Below are positions 41,025-51,239 of a DNA stretch of 64,000 nucleotides, piece after piece. Below the pieces are notes generated by a model. It made no database searches, had not been told where the DNA came from, and saw only the letters and a program-made list of their open reading frames with translations. Source of the stretch: Pedobacter sp. L105 (GTDB lineage: Bacteria; Bacteroidota; Bacteroidia; Sphingobacteriales; Sphingobacteriaceae); the NCBI RefSeq assembly GCF_009765875.1, contig NZ_LMUP01000005.1, positions 112,719 through 176,718 of the forward strand. The letters are read 5' to 3'. The position numbers were made by a program, and so were the translations under genes. Position 1 is the first letter of the stretch; each line of letters starts with the position of its first letter.

Positions 41025-43379
41025 TTATTGCTGATTGATTTGTTTAACGATCTCATCCAGCGTTTCGAAGGAGAAATGACCACCAGAGAAATACACCAAT
41101 TTATAAGCCGGCAGATCACTCAGGAAAGACATCATCATCAGATCAGATTTTTTCTTTGCCTCTGTCTGCTCGGTAGTCATATTTTTAGGCGGGGCCTGAT
41201 TAACATCTACGCCAAAACCCTTTAGCAACTGAGGATAAAATTTTTCTCCTCCGGGATGGGCAAGAAATTCTTTGACCATAGAATTACGGGTGATTGGCAA
41301 TACCACAGGTTTAGATAAACTTACAGTAACCATTTTATCCAGGGGAAGCCCTGCAGAAGAACCACCTGCCAGAATATGGAAAACACCAGGGTTTACCGCC
41401 CAGTCGTGCAGCCTCACATTGTAATAAGCAAAATCGCGTTTGCTCAATTTAAATTCAGCAGTTTTCTCTTCTCCCGGTTCCAGTGCCAGTTTAGTAAATG
41501 CTTTCAATTCTTTTACCGGGCGTGAAACGGTAGCATCTGTGTTGCCTACATATAACTGTACTATTTCTTTACCAGCTACCTTACCAGTGTTCTTCACTTT
41601 TAACTTTACCGTCAGGCTATCTGTATCCTTGATCTGATCAGCACTAAGCTCCAAATCTGAATAGGAAAAAGATGTATAACTCAAGCCATAACCAAAAGGA
41701 AATAGCGGTTCAATTTGTTTTTTATCATAATAACGGTAACCAATATAAACGCCTTCCCCATAATTTGCCTGCTGGTTTAAACCAGGAAATTCAAGTGCAG
41801 TCGGCGTATCATGAATAGACCCGGCAAAGGTTTCAGATAGTTTACCTGAAGGATTTACCTTTCCGCTCAATACATCGGCCATTGCACCGCCAGAAGCCTG
41901 ACCAGTTAACCAACCTTCAACTACGGCTTTCACCTTGGGCAACCAGGGCATGGTAACCGAAGAACCATTCATCAAGACCACTATTGTGTTTTTCTGTACA
42001 GCAGCTACAGCTTCAATCAGTTTATTGTGCGCTTCAGGCATATCCATAGAAGCACGGTCAAAACCTTCCGACTCATAACTATCAGGCAGACCGACAAAAA
42101 CCACGGCCACATCGGCATCTTTAGCTGTTTTAACCGCTTCAGCAATGAGTTCATCTGTTGTTTTATCCTGATTTTGATACCCTTCAGCATAACTGATCTC
42201 CTTACTGCCGGCATATTTCTGCATTTCTGCGTAGGTATTGGAAATTTTAATTGGATTTACCTGTGAGCTTCCTGCGCCCTGGTATCTCGGGTTTTTAGCA
42301 AAACCACCAATAAAAGCGATCTTCTGTTTTTTCACCTGTAAGGGTAAAATATGATCTTCATTTTTTAATAGCACAATACTCTCCGCTCCTGCTTCCCTGG
42401 CCAAGGTGTTGTGCTGTTCGGCATCAAATTTAGCTCCGGCTTTATGGCTGTCTTTTGCTTTTAAAATCACGGCCAATAGTTCTGTCACACTTTCATCAAG
42501 CGTAGCTACAGGAAGTTTTCCATCTTTTACAGCTTGGATCAATTGATTTTGATTGATCACACCGCTGCCCGGCATTTCCAGGTTAAGTCCTGCATTCAGG
42601 CCGTTAACACGGTTATTGACCGCACCCCAATCGGATACTACAAACCCTTTAAACCCCCAGTTCTTACGCAGGATATCTCTGAGCAGCAATGGGTTTTCTG
42701 AAGAATAAACCCCATTTACCTTGTTGTAGGAAGCCATAACTGTCCATGGTTTACCTTCTTTAACGGCAATTTCAAATGCCGTCAGGTAAATTTCATGCAG
42801 CGTACGTTCATCTACATTAGAACTGCTGGCCATCCTTTCAAATTCCTGGTTATTGACGGCGAAATGTTTTAAGGATGTACCTACCCCTTCACTTTGTACC
42901 GCTCTGATATAGGAGGCTGCCAGTTTACCTGCCAGTATAGGATCTTCAGAAAAATATTCAAAATTTCTGCCGCCCAATGGAGATCTTTTCATATTAATTC
43001 CTGGCCCCAGCAGGATCTGAACATCATTAGCTTGGCTTTCCTGTGCCAGGGCTACACCCACCCGCCCTATCAGGTTAACATTCCAGGACGACGATAATGC
43101 TGATGCCGTAGGGAAACATGTTGCAGGTACTGCCTGTCCAAGCCCACCATCTTCAGCTTTACGTAAACCATTCGGTCCGTCGGTTAAAAAGATGGAAGGG
43201 ATGCCTAATCGCTTAACCGCATAAGTCTTCCACCATCCGTCACCGCTCAATAGCAGTGTTTTTTCTTCCAGCGTCATTTGGGAAACCAACTTTTTCGCTT
43301 TCTCAGGATAGTTTAGCTGTTGTGCCGAACCATAGGTTGGGATGGCCAGCAATAAATAACATATTGATTTATATTTCAT
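41025..43379 (-). CDS. Beta-glucosidase, glycoside hydrolase family 3
   Basis: 784 residues with signal peptide (YKSICYLLLAIPTYGSAQ). GH3 N-terminal domain: LTDGPNGLRKAEDGG, HFAVNNQEFERMASSSNVDE, and the nucleophile Asp in FVVSDWGAVNNRVNG. GH3 C-terminal domain with PRYQGAGSSQVNP and VFVGLPDSYESEGFDR, then a fibronectin type III-like domain (about 640-715; KNTGKVAGKEIVQLYVGNTD). The short C-terminal extension (last 70 residues) looks alpha-helical. Periplasmic, releasing terminal beta-linked sugar from oligosaccharides. Divergent from a Nudix-HTH regulator that may control it. Confidence 0.94.
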   Translation of the reverse strand: MKYKSICYLLLAIPTYGSAQQLNYPEKAKKLVSQMTLEEKTLLLSGDGWWKTYAVKRLGIPSIFLTDGPNGLRKAEDGGLGQAVPATCFPTASALSSSWNVNLIGRVGVALAQESQANDVQILLGPGINMKRSPLGGRNFEYFSEDPILAGKLAASYIRAVQSEGVGTSLKHFAVNNQEFERMASSSNVDERTLHEIYLTAFEIAVKEGKPWTVMASYNKVNGVYSSENPLLLRDILRKNWGFKGFVVSDWGAVNNRVNGLNAGLNLEMPGSGVINQNQLIQAVKDGKLPVATLDESVTELLAVILKAKDSHKAGAKFDAEQHNTLAREAGAESIVLLKNEDHILPLQVKKQKIAFIGGFAKNPRYQGAGSSQVNPIKISNTYAEMQKYAGSKEISYAEGYQNQDKTTDELIAEAVKTAKDADVAVVFVGLPDSYESEGFDRASMDMPEAHNKLIEAVAAVQKNTIVVLMNGSSVTMPWLPKVKAVVEGWLTGQASGGAMADVLSGKVNPSGKLSETFAGSIHDTPTALEFPGLNQQANYGEGVYIGYRYYDKKQIEPLFPFGYGLSYTSFSYSDLELSADQIKDTDSLTVKLKVKNTGKVAGKEIVQLYVGNTDATVSRPVKELKAFTKLALEPGEEKTAEFKLSKRDFAYYNVRLHDWAVNPGVFHILAGGSSAGLPLDKMVTVSLSKPVVLPITRNSMVKEFLAHPGGEKFYPQLLKGFGVDVNQAPPKNMTTEQTEAKKKSDLMMMSFLSDLPAYKLVYFSGGHFSFETLDEIVKQINQQ

Positions 43380-43504
43380 TTGAATTAAGGTTTAATAAGT
43401 AAAGTGTTAAATGAATCTGCTTTTAAAACAGGGCTAATGGTGAGGTTACCCACTTGAATAATAGACTTGTTCATTACATTAGTTTAAAGGAGAATATTTG
43501 GTTA

Positions 43505-43556
43505 AAGCATAATGAAAAACTAAAGTTTTACATTATTGCTTCTTTATGAAGCAATG
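43505..43556. promoter_or_regulatory. Overlapping inverted repeats before Nudix regulator
   Basis: TTGCTTC (43536-43542) / GAAGCAA (43548-43554) with a 5-bp centre; in addition AAGCATAATG (43505-43514) pairs with CATTATTGCTT (43531-43541). Candidate operator for the adjacent regulator in the 43380-43611 divergent region. Confidence 0.45.
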
Positions 43557-43611
43557 TATAATATTTTATTTAAATTCCCTAATATTTATTTTAGGCTTAT
43601 AATTGCAGTGG

Positions 43612-44349
43612 ATGAAAAGAGATGAAAAATTAATAGAGATGAGCCGGCTGATGTGGCAGCAGGCCTTACCTCATATTTCAGTAGACAGTGTAGTATTTGG
43701 TTTTCATGAAAATCAGCTAAAAGTACTACTGATAAAAATTGCGTCGCTCGACAAATGGCTTTTGCCTGGCGGATATGTATTCAAAAATGAAAATCTATAT
43801 GATGCGGCCGAGCGGGTATTAAAAGAGCGTACCGGAGTAGATAAAGTTTATCTGCAAGAGTTTGGAACATTTGGAAACATTAACCGCTCTGAGGGATTTT
43901 TTGACGCCTATGATGATGATCTGTGGCATAAGCAACGTTTTATTTCTGCGGGATTTTATGCGCTGGTAGATTATACAGCGGTGAATCTGGAAGTAGATTC
44001 TATCAGTGAAAGCTGTGAATGGAAAAGCATTGATGATTTACCTGAACTGGGAATGGACCATCGGTCAATGTATGATACTGCGCTGATTGCTTTAAGACAG
44101 CAATTAAGTTATAAACCTTTAGGAATGAATTTATTGCCCGAGCGTTTTACCATAACGGAATTACAAAAACTCTACGAAACGATATTGGGAAAAGAATTGA
44201 ACAGGGGCAATTTTTACCGCCGGATTATGCGCTTTGGCATCCTGGTAAAACATGAAGATCAGCGTAAAGGCGGGGCGCACAAAGCGCCCAACCTTTACAG
44301 CTTTGATCCTGTAAAATATCATGAGTCCCTGCAGGGCATGGACTGGTAA
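43612..44349 (+). CDS. Nudix-domain transcriptional regulator (NrtR/AraR-like)
   Basis: 245 residues from ATG 43612 (MKRDEKLIEM). Nudix fold residues about 20-150: VDSVVFGFHENQLKVLLIKI, WLLPGGYVFKNENLYDAAER. The catalytic Nudix box is altered (VLKERTGVDKVYLQEF, without REUxEE), so it binds rather than hydrolyses. A C-terminal wHTH follows (RFTITELQKLYETILGKELN, RGNFYRRIMRFGILVK). Such proteins in Bacteroidota sense sugars or ADP-ribose-like ligands. Being divergent from the GH3 gene, it probably regulates glycoside use. Confidence 0.9.
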   Translation: MKRDEKLIEMSRLMWQQALPHISVDSVVFGFHENQLKVLLIKIASLDKWLLPGGYVFKNENLYDAAERVLKERTGVDKVYLQEFGTFGNINRSEGFFDAYDDDLWHKQRFISAGFYALVDYTAVNLEVDSISESCEWKSIDDLPELGMDHRSMYDTALIALRQQLSYKPLGMNLLPERFTITELQKLYETILGKELNRGNFYRRIMRFGILVKHEDQRKGGAHKAPNLYSFDPVKYHESLQGMDW

Positions 44350-44354
44350 AATGG

Positions 44355-45761
44355 CTATTTCCAACCACCACCTAATGCGCGGTATAAATTAACCACAGCC
44401 TGCAAACGTTGCAGCTGGTCGCTCACGCCACTCAATTGTGCGGCCAGCAAACTTTGTTCTGAAGTCAATACATCTGTATAATTGGTAGCAGAGCTGAAAC
44501 GTAACAGTTCCCTGGTATAATCTACAGATTTAGTTAAAGCTACAATCTCTTTAGCCCTGGAATCCTGTTTATCTACGGCCGACTGATAGGCATATAAATA
44601 ATTGGAAACTTCCTGTCCAGCTACAAACAGGCTTTGCTGAAAACTGTTCATCGCCTGCAATTGTGCAGATTGCGCCGTAGTTAAGCGTTGTTTGTTCAAG
44701 CCCTGATTAAATATAGGCTGTGTTAAACCGGTGATTACAGAATAAAAGATCGAATTATCAAACAGATTTGACAATTTCAAACTGGATACCCCACCGCTTG
44801 GCGTAATGGTGAAACTTGGATAAAAATAAGTTTTGGCCAGGTTGGTGTTTTCGAAAGCAGCCCTGAAGTTAAGTTCTGCCTGCTGCACATCCGGACGGTT
44901 TTTCAACAACTGTGAAGGTAAACCTATGGCTAGATTTGCAGTGGTTGTTTGCACATCCAAAGTTGTCCTGTCAATAGGTCCCGGAGCTTGTGCCAGCAAT
45001 ATAGCCAATGCGTTTTCCATTTCACGGATATTTTGTTTCAAGTCTGGAATGGTCACTTCCGTTGCATAACGGCTGGCTTCACTTTGTACTACAGCCGCAC
45101 CCGTTACCACATCACCTTCTTTTAACACTTTCATGGTCTCTACACTAGAAATACGGCTTTTCAGCGTTTCCTGCGTAATAGCCAATTCTTTATCATAAGA
45201 AAGCAGTGCAAAATAATCATTGGCAATATCTGCGATCAGCTGCGTTTGCACTGCTCTTTTTGCAGCATCACTGCCCAGGTAACTTGCCAATGCCGATCTT
45301 TTAGCACTGCTGAGTTTACCCCATACATCTGCTTCCCATGAAGCACTCAATCCCAATTGCCAGGTATCTGACTTCAGGTTGATGTTTAATCCGGGAGGAA
45401 AGTTTAATGCGGCCTGAGAAGACTTCGCATGTGTTTCCTGTGCATTACCACTTAGCGTAGGATAATAAGCCAATTTAGCCTGTTTCAGTGTTGCCTGTGC
45501 CTGCACAATATTCTGTATGGCATTTTTCAGGTTTACATTTTGATCAAGGCCCCTCTGGATCAGTACTTTCAGCTTTTCATCAGAGAACAAACTCTGCCAT
45601 GGCATATCTGCCATGGTTGTAGAATCTGCGTTTACCTGATCGCGGTATAAACCATCGGTTTTTACCTCAGGACTCTTGTAGCGTTTGGTTACCGAGCAGG
45701 CGCTTAACAAAGCTGTCGCTGCCAGTAATACAAAAACCTGTTTGTTATATCTATAAGTCAT
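44355..45761 (-). CDS. RND efflux outer-membrane factor (TolC/NodT family lipoprotein)
   Basis: 468 residues from ATG 45761 (MTYRYNKQVFVLLAATALLS), with lipobox LLSACSV; an in-frame ATG at 45809 would overlap the pump gene. Two OEP repeats form the long helical barrel: LKNAIQNIVQAQATLKQAKL, YPTLSGNAQE, LGLSASWEADVWGKLSSAKR, RPDVQQAELNFRAAFENTNL, LYRALGGGWK end. It is third gene of the pump operon; outer membrane channel for the RND pump upstream. Substrate cannot be read. Confidence 0.93.
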   Translation of the reverse strand: MTYRYNKQVFVLLAATALLSACSVTKRYKSPEVKTDGLYRDQVNADSTTMADMPWQSLFSDEKLKVLIQRGLDQNVNLKNAIQNIVQAQATLKQAKLAYYPTLSGNAQETHAKSSQAALNFPPGLNINLKSDTWQLGLSASWEADVWGKLSSAKRSALASYLGSDAAKRAVQTQLIADIANDYFALLSYDKELAITQETLKSRISSVETMKVLKEGDVVTGAAVVQSEASRYATEVTIPDLKQNIREMENALAILLAQAPGPIDRTTLDVQTTTANLAIGLPSQLLKNRPDVQQAELNFRAAFENTNLAKTYFYPSFTITPSGGVSSLKLSNLFDNSIFYSVITGLTQPIFNQGLNKQRLTTAQSAQLQAMNSFQQSLFVAGQEVSNYLYAYQSAVDKQDSRAKEIVALTKSVDYTRELLRFSSATNYTDVLTSEQSLLAAQLSGVSDQLQRLQAVVNLYRALGGGWK

Positions 45762-45789
45762 CTTGTTCTGTTCTAATTTTAAAAATGAG

Positions 45790-48700
45790 CTATGCTGTTG
45801 GTGGTTCAATCAGTTTCTGTTCTTCAGCACCTTCGATTCTTTTAGTCTCGTGTTTGGTAGCTACTTCTTCATCATCATCGTCCTCATCATAACCGTTTTT
45901 AGCCGGTCCACTGATTTTCTCCTGTAAAGTCTGGAAAATGACAAACAATATCGGGATCACAAATACCCCAATGATAGTACCGATCAACATCCCGCCTACT
46001 GCACCTGTACCAATAGACCTGTTACCTAAGGCACCTGCACCGGTGGAGAACATCAATGGCAACAGTCCCAGGATAAATGCAAATGAAGTCATCAGAATTG
46101 GTCTTAAACGGGCTTCAGCTCCATCAATAGCCGCTTGTAAAATTGGCATTCCATTTCTTCTCCTGTCCAGCGCAAACTCCACAATCAGGATCGCATTCTT
46201 GGCGAGTAGTCCGATGAGCATGATCAGCGTAATCTGCAGATAAATACTACTGTTCAGTTTAAAGATCACAGAGAAGATAAATGCACCTGCTAATCCAAAT
46301 GGAATAGCTAACAGTACAGCAAACGGTAAAATATAACTTTCATATTGTGCACTCAATAAGAAATACACGAACACAATACATAGGATAAAGATAAACACGG
46401 TTTCTTTTCCTGAAGCCAGCTCTTCCCTTGTCAGACCAGAAAACTCATATCCATAACCTGCAGGCAATGAACTTGCGGCAACTTCCTGGATCGCTTTGAT
46501 CGCATCACCAGAACTGAAACCTACATTTGGCGCACCTGTTTCTGAGATAGAGGTAAATAAGTTAAACCTGGTAATCGTTTCCGGACCAAAAACCCTGGTC
46601 ATGGTTACAAAAGCAGTAATAGGCGACATTACACCGGCCGTATTTCTGACAAAGATTTTGTTTAAGCCTTCCGGATTTTTACGGTACTGATCATCCGCTT
46701 GCACCATTACACGGTATTGTTTACCGAACTCATTAAAGTTTGAGGCATACAAACCACCATAATAACCTTGCATTGTAGTCAGGATGGTGTTTTCACTTAC
46801 CCCTGCTTCCTTAGCTTTCTCCAGGTTCACATTCATCATGTACTGAGGAAAATTCGGGTTAAAGGGTGTAGTGGCATATTGAATTTCAGGACGTTTTGAT
46901 AAATTAGCCAGGAAATCATTGTTCACTTTAAAGAAGTCTTCTGTACTATGTCCTCCTTTATCCTGTAGCTGGAATTCAAATCCCCCGCTCTGTCCAAAAC
47001 CCTGTATGGTTGGCGGAGAAATAAAGAAGATCTGTGCTTCTCTGATACCGCCAGTTTTCATGAAAAGCTGCTTTATCACATCGTCTGATGATAACTTACG
47101 GGCATCCCATGTTTTAAGTCTTACAATTACCATACTGTAAGCACTACCGGCACCTGCTGTAAAGTTTTGTCCTACAATACGCAGCGTACTTTCTACTCCC
47201 GGAATGGTATGGGCAATACTATCTACTTGTTTAGCAACTGCTGTTGAGCGCTCCATGGATGATGCCGGAGGTAAACTGATATTCGCAAAAACAACCCCCT
47301 GGTCCTCCGCAGGAACAAATGAAGTTGGTGTAGTTTTCATCAGATAAAATAAACCTGCCGATGCAACCACAACCATACCTATAACCAGCCATTTTTTACC
47401 TGCAAGGAACTGTACAGAACGTTTGTAACGATTAGTCAAACTTTCAAAAGCAACATTAAAAGCCGTGTAAAAACGCTGAACAAAACTTTGGTGTTTGTGG
47501 TCATCCTCATGTGGTTTTAGCAACAGCGCACATAAAGCAGGACTTAAGGTTAAGGCATTTATCGCCGATAAAATAATGGCGACAGCCAGCGTAACCCCAA
47601 ACTGTTTATAAAATACACCTGTAGAACCGGCAATAAAAGTTACCGGAATAAATACAGCCGCCATCACCAGGGTAATGGAAATAATCGCTCCGGATATTTC
47701 GTTCATCGCATCGATGGAAGCTTTCCTTGCAGATTTATAACCCGCATCCAGCTTGGCATGAACGGCCTCTACTACTACAATCGCATCATCCACCACAATA
47801 CCGATGGCGAGTACCAATGCGAATAACGTTAATAAGTTAATGGTAAACCCAAATAAGTTCAGAAAAAAGAATGTACCAATAATCGCTACCGGAACTGCAA
47901 TAGCCGGAACCAGAGTAGATCTTAAATCCTGAAGGAAAATAAAAACAACGATAAATACCAGGATAAAGGCTTCAACCAGGGTATGTACCACTTTATCGAT
48001 AGAAGCATCCAGATTTTCGTTTACATCTACCAGGTAAGTATATTTAACTCCCTTTGGAAATGTTTTGGAGGCATCTTCAATGATTTTTTTAGAGTTGTTA
48101 ATTACATCTCTCGCATTGGAACCCGGAGTCTGGGTAATGGCCATACCTACTGATTCTTTACCATCTAAACTGATGGTGGAGGTATATGTTAATGCACCAA
48201 GCTCTACCCTGGCAACATCTTTTAACCGCAACACTTGTCCATTGCCAACAGATTTGATAATCATATTACCAAATTCTTCTGCTGTAGTTAAACGCCCTTT
48301 ATAACGGATCACATATTGGAAAGCCTGATTACTGTTCTCACCAAATTTACCTGGTGCAGCTTCAACATTTTGGTCGGCCAATACGTCAGAAATATCACTT
48401 GGCAATAAACTGTATTGCTGCATAATTTCCGGTTTTAACCAGATCCTCATCGAGTAATCTTTAGATCCAAAAACCGTAGCGGTACCTACACCTGTTACCC
48501 TTTGAATAGCGGGAACTAAATTGATCTTCGCATAATTTTGAAGAAAGGTTTGGTCGTATGTCTTATCATCACTATATAAAGCAAAGATCAACAAATTACT
48601 GCTTTGACTTTTTGCTACCTGCACACCTGCAAGGGTTACTTCAGCAGGTAATAAACTCGTAGCTCTGGAAACCCTGTTTTGCACGTTTACAGCAGCAATG

Positions 48701-49002
48701 TCCGGATCTGTTCCAGTTTTAAAGTAAACGGTTATTGTTGCAGAACCATCATTGGCAGACGAAGAAGTCATGTAAGTCATGTTATCTACCCCGTTGATCT
48801 GCTCTTCCAGCGGTACAACAACACTTTTTAATACCACATCAGCACTTGCCCCGGTATAAGATGTGGTTACACTCACCGTCGGCGGTGCAATATCAGGGTA
48901 TTGCGCTATAGGCAGGGAGGTTAGTCCCAATATCCCCAGAATTACAATAATCACGGAGATTACTGTAGAGAGTACTGGTCTCTGTATAAATCTTTTAAAC
49001 AT
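45790..49002 (-). CDS. RND multidrug efflux permease (HAE1 family)
   Basis: 1070 residues. Typical AcrB-like start (FKRFIQRPVLSTVISVIIVI) and periplasmic porter parts (TGASADVVLKSVVVPLEEQI, NGVDNMTYMTSSS). TM4 has the proton-relay aspartates in IGIVVDDAIVVVEAV. A second half repeat (QITLIMLIGLLAKNAILIVE) follows. The C-terminal tail is unusually acidic (YDEDDDDEEVATKHE). It exports hydrophobic compounds with proton energy across the envelope. The adaptor gene lies 6 bp upstream. Full length, no disruption. Confidence 0.96.
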   Translation of the reverse strand: MFKRFIQRPVLSTVISVIIVILGILGLTSLPIAQYPDIAPPTVSVTTSYTGASADVVLKSVVVPLEEQINGVDNMTYMTSSSANDGSATITVYFKTGTDPDIAAVNVQNRVSRATSLLPAEVTLAGVQVAKSQSSNLLIFALYSDDKTYDQTFLQNYAKINLVPAIQRVTGVGTATVFGSKDYSMRIWLKPEIMQQYSLLPSDISDVLADQNVEAAPGKFGENSNQAFQYVIRYKGRLTTAEEFGNMIIKSVGNGQVLRLKDVARVELGALTYTSTISLDGKESVGMAITQTPGSNARDVINNSKKIIEDASKTFPKGVKYTYLVDVNENLDASIDKVVHTLVEAFILVFIVVFIFLQDLRSTLVPAIAVPVAIIGTFFFLNLFGFTINLLTLFALVLAIGIVVDDAIVVVEAVHAKLDAGYKSARKASIDAMNEISGAIISITLVMAAVFIPVTFIAGSTGVFYKQFGVTLAVAIILSAINALTLSPALCALLLKPHEDDHKHQSFVQRFYTAFNVAFESLTNRYKRSVQFLAGKKWLVIGMVVVASAGLFYLMKTTPTSFVPAEDQGVVFANISLPPASSMERSTAVAKQVDSIAHTIPGVESTLRIVGQNFTAGAGSAYSMVIVRLKTWDARKLSSDDVIKQLFMKTGGIREAQIFFISPPTIQGFGQSGGFEFQLQDKGGHSTEDFFKVNNDFLANLSKRPEIQYATTPFNPNFPQYMMNVNLEKAKEAGVSENTILTTMQGYYGGLYASNFNEFGKQYRVMVQADDQYRKNPEGLNKIFVRNTAGVMSPITAFVTMTRVFGPETITRFNLFTSISETGAPNVGFSSGDAIKAIQEVAASSLPAGYGYEFSGLTREELASGKETVFIFILCIVFVYFLLSAQYESYILPFAVLLAIPFGLAGAFIFSVIFKLNSSIYLQITLIMLIGLLAKNAILIVEFALDRRRNGMPILQAAIDGAEARLRPILMTSFAFILGLLPLMFSTGAGALGNRSIGTGAVGGMLIGTIIGVFVIPILFVIFQTLQEKISGPAKNGYDEDDDDEEVATKHETKRIEGAEEQKLIEPPTA

Positions 49003-49008
49003 TAGTTC

Positions 49009-50175
49009 TTATTTTAAGTCCGCGTAAACAGTTGCTGGTTGCTGTACATTTGCTTTAACCTTAGTACCATCTTTTACAGAAGTTACACCTTCCAGTAAAA
49101 TCTGATCACCAGCTTTCAAACCACTTTCTACCACATAATAGGTTCCGTCAGTATCCTCATCCACTGTTATTGCTACGTTTTTGGTGGTACCATCTTTTGC
49201 TACCACTACTACAAAGTGTTTATCCTGTAATTCGTAACTGGCACTCTGCGGAATGATAATCGCATTTTTCAATACATTTGGAATTCTTACGGTAGTACTG
49301 CTACCGCTTCTCACTATTCCTTTAGGGTTAGCAAAACGTGCACGGATATTGGCAGATCCAGTAGCGGTATTAATTAAACCATTTACAGTTTCTATTTTAC
49401 CCTGCTCAGCATATAAAGTTCCATCAGCCAGTATTAAAGATACTTTTGGGAGCTTTGCAATCTTACCGGCGAAAGAAGTACCGGTGCTGTCTTTCGTAAA
49501 GCTCAGCAGCAATTTCTCATTAAATGCGAAATAGGCATATACATTTCCAATACTCGAAACAGTGGTCAGGGCATCAGTAGTAGTAGAGCTTACTAAACTT
49601 CCTAAGCGGAAAGGAATAGAACCTACTACCCCATTTACCGGACTGGTTACCAGTGTATAGCTTAAATTAACTTTTGCATTGGCCATAGCTGCTTTAGCGG
49701 AAGCCAGCGCTGCCACTGCCGAATCATAACTATACTGTGCTGATTCCAGTTCGTACTTACTTACAATTTCCTTATCTACCAATGGTTTCACTTTAACTAC
49801 TGCCAGTTTAGCCGTACTCAACTGAGCTTGCGCAGTTTTAATACCTGCATCAGCTGTTCTCACTGCTTGTTCGTATTGAGGATCATTGATTTTAAATAAA
49901 GGCTGACCAGCTTTAACAACTGCACCTTCATCAACATATATCTTTTCTATATAGCCCTCTATTCTTGGTCTCACGTCAATATTCTGCTGTCCCTGAATAC
50001 TTGCCGGAAAATCCGTGTTTAAAGTGGCAGAACGGAGCTGTATATCCAGCGCCTTATATTCTTTCACCTGGTTAGCTGCTGCAGCCGCCGCGGCTGCCTT
50101 TTCTTTATTATCGCCGCATGAGGCGAGGGTTAAACCTGTAAGGAACAGGAGCCCGATCTGCATTGTTGTTTTCAT
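49009..50175 (-). CDS. RND efflux periplasmic adaptor
   Basis: 388 residues from ATG 50175 (MKTTMQIGLLFLTGLTLASC), which gives a lipoprotein signal; an in-frame ATG at 50247 would add 24 residues. An alanine tract follows the signal (AAAAAAAANQ). The lipoyl/barrel-sandwich part is VRPRIEGYIEKIYVDEGAVV with a coiled-coil hairpin (AQLSTAKLAVVKVKPLVDKE, about 95-160), then beta-barrel (GSANIRARFANP) and membrane-proximal domain (VLLEGVTSVKDGTKV-like). It bridges pump and outer-membrane factor. First gene of the pump operon, following TetR. Confidence 0.94.
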   Translation of the reverse strand: MKTTMQIGLLFLTGLTLASCGDNKEKAAAAAAAANQVKEYKALDIQLRSATLNTDFPASIQGQQNIDVRPRIEGYIEKIYVDEGAVVKAGQPLFKINDPQYEQAVRTADAGIKTAQAQLSTAKLAVVKVKPLVDKEIVSKYELESAQYSYDSAVAALASAKAAMANAKVNLSYTLVTSPVNGVVGSIPFRLGSLVSSTTTDALTTVSSIGNVYAYFAFNEKLLLSFTKDSTGTSFAGKIAKLPKVSLILADGTLYAEQGKIETVNGLINTATGSANIRARFANPKGIVRSGSSTTVRIPNVLKNAIIIPQSASYELQDKHFVVVVAKDGTTKNVAITVDEDTDGTYYVVESGLKAGDQILLEGVTSVKDGTKVKANVQQPATVYADLK

Positions 50176-50331
50176 TAGTCTGTGTCGATTTTTAAGAGTC
50201 ATGAAGCTATCATGAGCTTCGTTAGGATTCGTTAATGGTAAGCTCATGATGTTTTCATATTTTAATTTAGTCTGAACGTTCTATTTATTAATACGATTTA
50301 TTTGATTTTCTGGTTATTCTCTTCTGCCCGG

Positions 50332-50922
50332 TTAATCCTGATACAGCATTTCAAAAATTATATTTTTTCTTTGCTTCATCATCTTGATATATTCTGCATC
50401 ACTAATTCTTAAGACGCTCTTCTGTAATGAAGCAGATACTACAGGATAAGACATTAAAGAAAGTAAATTCATCATAAACTGTCTGGGATCCATTGTTTTA
50501 ATATGCCCTTTTATCATCTCCTCTTTGATCTCCGCCAGAAAGGGCTTAATGAACAAATCATGTTTTCCATCCAATTGAATTTCAGCATGCCGTTTCTCCT
50601 CAGTGATCACAAAAAGCTCGCGGTAAGGATAAGCAATGATCAGATCCAAAACAGTGTCAATCATCTTTTTCAATTTCACTTTAAAAGGATGGTTACCTGT
50701 TAAAATAGGTTCCATGACCAGGCGCCACTCCTCTTTTCCTTCCTGTATGATCTGCTCAAAAAGAATATCCCTGGAGCGAAAATAATAATGTACCAGGGTC
50801 CTGTTCACTCCCGCCGCATCCGCGATATCCTGTGTGGTAGCATGCAGCTTACCCTCCGAAAAGAAAATCCTTTTAGCGGTATCTTTAATTAACTGCTCTG
50901 TACCTGTATCCCTCGCTGCCAT
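50332..50922 (-). CDS. TetR/AcrR family regulator of the RND operon
   Basis: 196 residues. N-terminal HTH (TTQDIADAAGVNRTLVHYYF, RSRDILFEQIIQEG), then an all-helical ligand domain without identified ligand. It is transcribed toward the pump operon with 156 bp to the adaptor ATG, so it may be co-transcribed or separately controlled. A palindrome 30 bp before its start is a probable autoregulatory operator. By context it represses the efflux pump until a substrate binds. Confidence 0.93.
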   Translation of the reverse strand: MAARDTGTEQLIKDTAKRIFFSEGKLHATTQDIADAAGVNRTLVHYYFRSRDILFEQIIQEGKEEWRLVMEPILTGNHPFKVKLKKMIDTVLDLIIAYPYRELFVITEEKRHAEIQLDGKHDLFIKPFLAEIKEEMIKGHIKTMDPRQFMMNLLSLMSYPVVSASLQKSVLRISDAEYIKMMKQRKNIIFEMLYQD

Positions 50923-50951
50923 TTGTTTATTAAAAAAGTTTAATATTATTA

Positions 50952-50969
50952 TTTAACAAAATTGTTAAA
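50952..50969. promoter_or_regulatory. Candidate TetR operator
   Basis: TTTAACAA-AA-TTGTTAAA, 8-bp perfect arms, 30 bp before the TetR start. In the 317-bp gap 50923-51239 nothing else is recognisable apart from AT-rich DNA. Confidence 0.6.
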
Positions 50970-51239
50970 CAAATATATAAACCGGTGTAATAACATATAT
51001 CATGCCATTGACATTTTAGATAAATTCAACTGATCTTGTTACAGAAATGCTGTAAGCTAAATATTAAAAAGAGATTAAATCCCTTTCAAAAAAACAAAAT
51101 AAAACGGATATAAAAAAAGCTAATAGACGAAGAGATGAAACTCACCGACTAAATCACTATCCTGCTTTTTTTATTTTGGCAACTTAGGCCGATGTGAAAA
51201 TTTAAAATAACATTATATTTAAATCAAATAGATCAAGCG

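Noticed and set aside
44355..50922. RND efflux operon as a novel system
   Set aside because: All three components and the TetR regulator are complete and of common type; nothing unusual apart from an acidic pump tail.
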